64,000 bases of DNA from Ruminococcaceae bacterium HV4-5-B5C (GTDB taxonomy: Bacteria; Bacillota; Clostridia; Oscillospirales; Acutalibacteraceae). Both the position numbers and the translations under genes were made by a program. Under the pieces are notes generated by a model. That model searched no databases and was not told where the DNA came from. It saw nothing but the letters and a program-made list of their open reading frames with translations. The DNA lies in assembly GCA_900184925.1 (NCBI GenBank), contig FXYJ02000004.1, positions 124,001 through 188,000 of the forward strand, read 5' to 3'. This document shows positions 60,208 through 64,000 of the stretch, one piece after another. Within the stretch, counting starts at the first letter, position 1. Each line of letters starts with the position of its first letter.

Positions 60208-60975
60208 ATGAAAAAACTGAAAGCAGTCATCGCCGTTTGCCTCGCGGCAGCTATGGTAATACCGTTCGCAGCCTGCTCCAAAAGCAACAACAAGGTGATT
60301 ATGTCGACCAATGCCCAGTTCCCGCCGTTTGAGTACCATTCCGGGAACAAGATCGTTGGCATCGACGTGGAAATAGCGAATAAAATCGCTGCAAAACTTG
60401 GCAAACAGCTTGATATCCGTGACGTGGATTTCGAAACATTACCGAATGAGATTACTTCCGGCAAATGTGACTTCGTCGCAGCAGGCATGAGCATTACCGA
60501 TGAACGGAAAGTGAATATGGACTTTTCCGATCCTTATTTTGACGCAACACAGTCGATTATCGTTCTGAAAAACAGCCCGGTTAAAAGCCGTACCGATTTG
60601 AACGGTAAAACAGTCGGCGTACAGCAGGGAACAACAGGGGATACATACTGCACCGATGAAGATAAAAAAGCCGATATCCATGTAAAAACCGTGAAGCGTT
60701 ACAACAAGGGCACCGACGCAATTTCCGACCTGATTGCAGGCAGGATTGATGCAGTTGTCATCGATGATTTCCCGGCACAAAAATTCGTACAAAACAACTC
60801 TGAAAAATTAGTTAAGCTCAGCGATGCACTGACAGTGGAGCATTATGCAATCGCGGTGAAAAAAGGCAATAAAGAACTGCTGGATACCATCAACAGCGTT
60901 CTGAAAGACATGAAGTCTGACGGAGAAATCAGCAAACTTGTCGAACAAAACAAGTCCGCGTTGGAAAACGGCTGA
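60208..60975 (+). CDS. polar amino-acid ABC transporter, substrate-binding lipoprotein
   Basis: The 255-residue protein has a lipoprotein signal (VIAVCLAAAMVIPFAAC, with the lipidated Cys near residue 22) and a periplasmic-binding-protein family 3 domain with TNAQFPPFEYHSGNKIVGIDVEIA at its start and GMSITDERKVNMDFSDPYF near 92. Family 3 proteins bind arginine, lysine, glutamine, histidine or cystine. GAGGGAG precedes ATG 60208. The permease and ATPase genes follow, so this is a complete importer. The possible ARG box argues for a basic amino acid. Confidence 0.9.
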   Translation: MKKLKAVIAVCLAAAMVIPFAACSKSNNKVIMSTNAQFPPFEYHSGNKIVGIDVEIANKIAAKLGKQLDIRDVDFETLPNEITSGKCDFVAAGMSITDERKVNMDFSDPYFDATQSIIVLKNSPVKSRTDLNGKTVGVQQGTTGDTYCTDEDKKADIHVKTVKRYNKGTDAISDLIAGRIDAVVIDDFPAQKFVQNNSEKLVKLSDALTVEHYAIAVKKGNKELLDTINSVLKDMKSDGEISKLVEQNKSALENG

Positions 60976-61004
60976 GACTGATTATTAATTATAGGCGCTT
61001 CATC

Positions 61005-61043
61005 AGCAGGATTGCGGATTTGCATATCCGCTTCCTGCTTTTG
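61005..61043 (+). terminator. hairpin between binding protein and permease (attenuator-like)
   Basis: AGCAGG...GCGGA pairs with TCCGC...CCTGCT and is followed by TTTT. It may explain higher expression of the binding protein than of the membrane subunits, as is usual for such transporters. Confidence 0.65.
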
Positions 61044-61066
61044 CGGTTCCTGTGGGGAGGATTTGG

Positions 61067-61798
61067 ATGTACTTACCTACCGCCTCGGTTCCGATGTCAT
61101 TCTTCTCGGATCTTTCCGGTCAGCTTTATCAGAGCTTCGTGAAAGATGATCGCTACCTCTACATTGTGACCGGTTTAGGGAACACGCTGCTCATTACGGT
61201 CTTAGCCGTAATCCTCGGCGTTATTCTCGGAACGATTGTTTCCCTTGTCAAGGTCGCTCACAGCAACGACCCCTCCAGATTCCGTATTCTGAACGGAATC
61301 TGCACGTTATATCTGACAGTGATTCGCGGGACGCCTGTCCTCGTCCAGTTGATGATCATGTATTACATCATTTTAAACGGAACAATTATCAACGATATTA
61401 CGACGGCGGTCCTTGCATTCGGCATCAACTCTGGCGCATACGTTGCCGAAGTCATCCGCAGCGGCATTATGTCCGTTGACCGCGGCCAGATGGAAGCGGG
61501 ACGCTCCCTTGGCCTGAGTCGGCGTACAACCATGACGAAGATCATTTTACCGCAGGCTCTCAAAAATGTTCTTCCGGCCATCGGAAATGAATTCATCGCC
61601 CTTCTGAAAGAGACCTCTGTCGCCGGTTACATCGGGATACAGGATCTGACCAAAGGCGGCGACATTATCCGCAGCATTACCTATCAGGCCTTTACGCCGC
61701 TGCTCACTACGGCAGCCGTATACCTTGTCATCGTGATTGGCCTGAGTGCACTGCTGACCAGATTGGAAAGGAGGCTCCGCAGAAGTGATTACCGTTAA
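61067..61798 (+). CDS. amino-acid ABC transporter permease (HisM/ArtQ type)
   Basis: This 243-residue membrane protein has about five helices and the EAA loop [23 protein letters not shown] (in pieces, about residues 148-170) that meets the ATPase, then [19 protein letters not shown] lies 6 nt before ATG 61067, which is preferred over the upstream in-frame start. Its 3' end overlaps the ATPase gene by 14 bp. Confidence 0.92.
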   Translation: MYLPTASVPMSFFSDLSGQLYQSFVKDDRYLYIVTGLGNTLLITVLAVILGVILGTIVSLVKVAHSNDPSRFRILNGICTLYLTVIRGTPVLVQLMIMYYIILNGTIINDITTAVLAFGINSGAYVAEVIRSGIMSVDRGQMEAGRSLGLSRRTTMTKIILPQALKNVLPAIGNEFIALLKETSVAGYIGIQDLTKGGDIIRSITYQAFTPLLTTAAVYLVIVIGLSALLTRLERRLRRSDYR

Positions 61799-62519
61799 GA
61801 ATCTCCATAAAAGTTTCCGCACTCTGGGCGGTACGGTCGAAGTTCTCAAAGGAATCGACCAGGAAATCGAAAAGGGCGAAAAGGTCGTTGTCATCGGACC
61901 TTCCGGCAGCGGGAAAAGCACCTTTCTTCGCTGCCTTAATCTGCTGGAGCAGCCGACTGGCGGCGAAATCTGGTTCGAGGGAATGCAGATCAACAAGCCG
62001 GATTGCGACATCGATAAACTTCGCCAGAAGATCGGGATGGTGTTTCAGCACTTTAATCTGTTTCCGCACCTGACCGTGCAGCAAAACATTACGCTTGCAC
62101 CCGTCAGTCTCGGCCTGAAAACACAGGAGCAGGCAAACCAGCAGGCGCAGGAGCTTCTGGCACGCATTGGCCTTTCCGATAAGGCGGACTCTTATCCGGG
62201 TCAGCTTTCCGGCGGGCAGAAACAGCGGATTGCTATCGTGCGTTCTCTTGCCATGGAGCCGGACGTTATGCTTTTTGATGAACCGACGAGTGCACTCGAC
62301 CCGGAAATGGTCGGCGAGGTCCTGGCCGTTATGAAAGAGCTTGCTGCCGAAGGCATGACAATGGTTGTGGTCACCCACGAAATGGCTTTTGCCCGTGAAG
62401 TCGGAACGCGCGTTCTCTTTATGGATGAAGGTCAGATCACGGAAGAAGCTCCGCCGGAAGAATTTTTCACCCACCCGAAAAGCCCAAGGCTTCAGGACTT
62501 TTTGGCGAAGGTACTTTAA
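61785..62519 (+). CDS. amino-acid ABC transporter ATP-binding protein (GlnQ/HisP type)
   Basis: The 244-residue ATPase has Walker [10 protein letters not shown] (about 38-46), Q-loop [12 protein letters not shown], signature LSGGQKQR (about 139), Walker [13 protein letters not shown] and switch His in [11 protein letters not shown]. The [10 protein letters not shown]-loop is characteristic of polar amino-acid importers. It is the third gene of the operon and ends at a terminator. Confidence 0.95.
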   Translation: MITVKNLHKSFRTLGGTVEVLKGIDQEIEKGEKVVVIGPSGSGKSTFLRCLNLLEQPTGGEIWFEGMQINKPDCDIDKLRQKIGMVFQHFNLFPHLTVQQNITLAPVSLGLKTQEQANQQAQELLARIGLSDKADSYPGQLSGGQKQRIAIVRSLAMEPDVMLFDEPTSALDPEMVGEVLAVMKELAAEGMTMVVVTHEMAFAREVGTRVLFMDEGQITEEAPPEEFFTHPKSPRLQDFLAKVL

Positions 62520-62543
62520 TCGGTCATAAAAACGTGTTACTAT

Positions 62544-62577
62544 AAGGAATACGGTAAACCGCATTCCTTATTTTTTT
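62544..62577 (+). terminator. intrinsic terminator of the amino-acid transporter operon
   Basis: AAGGAAT...CGG pairs with CCG...ATTCCTT (62544-62569) and is followed by seven T residues. Confidence 0.85.
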
Positions 62578-62596
62578 ATCCGGAGTTGTTTTTTGG

Positions 62597-63487
62597 ATGC
62601 CTGCATTGATTTCTCATTATCTTCACGCGGAACGAGTGTTGAAAAGCTACCTCCGTCAGGGAGGAAATCCCGTGGACAAAGATGCATTTTTATGGGGTGC
62701 ACAGGGCCCTGATTTCTTGTTCTTTGTGTTTCCTTTTTCCTGGCAGAAAACCGGAGGCCTGAGAAAAATCGGCCAGCGCATGCATAAAGAAAATCCGCTC
62801 CCCCTGCTGAGTGCGATGCGCGACTATGCCGCCTTACATGCAGACGACGTCATAGCCCGCTCCTATTTTCTCGGTTTTCTCTGCCACTACAGTTTTGACC
62901 GCACAGGCCATCCTTTTGTCTATTCCCGGATTGATGCGCTCAGAGAGCAATACCCGAACGGGAAGAAAGCGTTTCTTCACTGCCAGATCGAAACCTCTCT
63001 TGACACAATCCTCCTGCGCCATGAAACCGGGGAACTGCCGACGGAATTCAATCTGAAGCGCGCATACCCGAAGAATGATGCCGTGCAACTTGGCATTGCG
63101 GAGCTTTATGTCTATGTGCTGCAGCGGGTCTACGACAAAACGGTTTCCGACAAAAGCATTCTGTGCGCCGAAAAAGACTGCCAATTTCTGACCGCCCTGC
63201 AAAACGACAAAACAGGGCTTAAGAAACAGATCCTCGGTTATCTCGAAAGAAAAAAAGGAAAGTATCTGGTTTCCTGCGTTTTCCGCGGGGTGATGGAAGA
63301 CGACGGTTTTGATTATGCAAATATTCTTTCCTCCGAATGGAGTTTTCCATTGAGCAGCAGTAAAAAACGAACGGAGAGTTTTCTGGACCTTTACGAGTGT
63401 TCCATCCGCGAGAGCGTAATGTTTTTACGGGAAGTCTGCCGTACGAATAATTTGGAACCCCTGTTTGGAGCCATTCCATTTTCATGA
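62597..63487 (+). CDS. zinc-dependent phospholipase C-like protein
   Basis: This 296-residue protein begins ALISHYLHAERVL and has FLWGAQGPDFLFF and FLCHYSFDRTGHPFVY, the His and Asp pattern of the zinc-dependent phospholipase C/S1-P1 nuclease-like group often annotated in Clostridia. Residues HYLH, GPDF, HYxxD and HPF would bind zinc. No signal peptide is present, which is unlike secreted alpha-toxin, so an intracellular role is likely. Substrate is unknown. Confidence 0.78.
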   Translation: MPALISHYLHAERVLKSYLRQGGNPVDKDAFLWGAQGPDFLFFVFPFSWQKTGGLRKIGQRMHKENPLPLLSAMRDYAALHADDVIARSYFLGFLCHYSFDRTGHPFVYSRIDALREQYPNGKKAFLHCQIETSLDTILLRHETGELPTEFNLKRAYPKNDAVQLGIAELYVYVLQRVYDKTVSDKSILCAEKDCQFLTALQNDKTGLKKQILGYLERKKGKYLVSCVFRGVMEDDGFDYANILSSEWSFPLSSSKKRTESFLDLYECSIRESVMFLREVCRTNNLEPLFGAIPFS

Positions 63488-63507
63488 GTAGAAGGAGAGT
63501 CTCAGGT

Positions 63508-63966
63508 ATGAAAAGAATTGCAAGCTTTTGCGTTGACCACACAAAGCTTCTGCCCGGCATCTACGTTTCCCGCGTAGACGAAGATATCGTTACTTACGAT
63601 ATCCGCATGGTGCGCCCGAATACGCCTCCTTTCCTCGGCAACGGGGAACTGCACACGATTGAGCACCTTTTTGCAACGTTCGCCAGAAACTCCTCGTATG
63701 CAGACCACGTGATTTACTTTGGGCCTATGGGCTGCCGCACCGGATTCTATTTTCTGCTCCGCGATGTTCCGCAGGCAGAAGCAGTCCGATTGATCATCCA
63801 AATTTTCAGGGAAATCTCTGCCTTTGAGGGGGAGATTCCGGGTGCTGCTGCCGCCGAATGCGGCAACTATCTTGACCATGACCTGAAGGGGGCAAAGGAA
63901 AAGGTGCGCAGTTTCCTCCCTGTAATCGAGAATTGGACTGAGGAACAATTAAAATATGACCATTAA
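63508..63966 (+). CDS. luxS: S-ribosylhomocysteine lyase (autoinducer-2 synthase)
   Basis: The 152-residue protein has the LuxS metal site HTIEH (about residues 50-54), GPMGCRTGFYF near 75 and the third ligand Cys in ECGNYLDHDL near 122. It cleaves S-ribosylhomocysteine to homocysteine and the AI-2 precursor in the methyl cycle. ATG 63508 has GAAGGAGAG 8 nt upstream. It follows the phospholipase-like gene by 20 bp and is the last complete gene; the last 34 bases hold no feature I can support. Confidence 0.96.
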   Translation: MKRIASFCVDHTKLLPGIYVSRVDEDIVTYDIRMVRPNTPPFLGNGELHTIEHLFATFARNSSYADHVIYFGPMGCRTGFYFLLRDVPQAEAVRLIIQIFREISAFEGEIPGAAAAECGNYLDHDLKGAKEKVRSFLPVIENWTEEQLKYDH

Positions 63967-64000
63967 TCATCTTTCTTTTTACTGAAATATTTCTTCCGGG

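Noticed and set aside
1..64000. CRISPR arrays, rRNA genes, phage genes or intact transposases
   Set aside because: I saw no regularly spaced repeats and no reading frame with transposase, integrase or phage structural motifs.

Overview
The window reads as chromosomal DNA of an anaerobic, probably spore-forming Firmicute of class Clostridia, most likely near the Oscillospiraceae. This is inferred from the gene set: ECF transporters, a radical SAM enzyme, a McsA/McsB pair, ThyX, many XRE/MerR/AraC regulators, AGGAGG-type ribosome binding sites and mid-range GC. I cannot name the species. There is no CRISPR array, rRNA, phage or intact insertion sequence. One tRNA (Leu, anticodon GAG) is present.

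Layout. 1-5050: nucleotide and amino-sugar synthesis (end of purB, then purA, glmS, guaA). 5200-12630: a LytTR response regulator, its 7TM-type histidine kinase, and a 1,434-residue secreted GLUG/cadherin-like surface protein with an NPKTG sortase-type anchor. An exact 9-bp direct repeat with a 21-bp period lies before the surface-protein gene and looks like the regulator's binding site. 12790-25620: a regulated accessory island with a FadR-type GntR repressor, a complete ECF transporter (S, T, A, A'), a TrpF-like barrel protein lacking the TrpF catalytic cysteine, two PfkB sugar kinases, a nucleoside hydrolase, a DMT-family transporter, a HAD phosphatase, an iron alcohol dehydrogenase, a PLP aminotransferase and a D-2-hydroxyacid dehydrogenase. 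It looks like an uptake and breakdown pathway for an unidentified nucleoside or N-glycoside and is my best candidate for an undescribed system.

25750-36310: tRNA-Leu, a PLD-type secreted or membrane nuclease, small XRE regulators paired with membrane proteins, a large RecQ-like helicase with unrecognised N- and C-terminal regions, a TipA-like MerR regulator with its classic long-spacer promoter, a split threonine/serine-type exporter and a radical SAM protein. 36500-43450: murE-murF, asparagine synthase, an AraC-DUF1836 operon and a lone OadG-like protein. 43560-53380: pcrA helicase, a conserved unknown, thyX-tmk, and a run of overlapping housekeeping genes (GNAT, DJ-1, formyl-THF cyclo-ligase, mltG, U32 peptidase).

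53400-64000: a class B penicillin-binding protein whose ribosome binding site is buried in a terminator-like hairpin, mcsA and an mcsB that has lost key catalytic residues, a TPR protein, branched-chain aminotransferase, an RluA-type pseudouridine synthase, a polar amino-acid ABC transporter with a possible ARG box, a phospholipase C-like protein and luxS.

Gene starts were chosen by ribosome binding site, family alignment from memory, and overlap with the upstream stop. Functions are from recognised motifs only; no database search was run.
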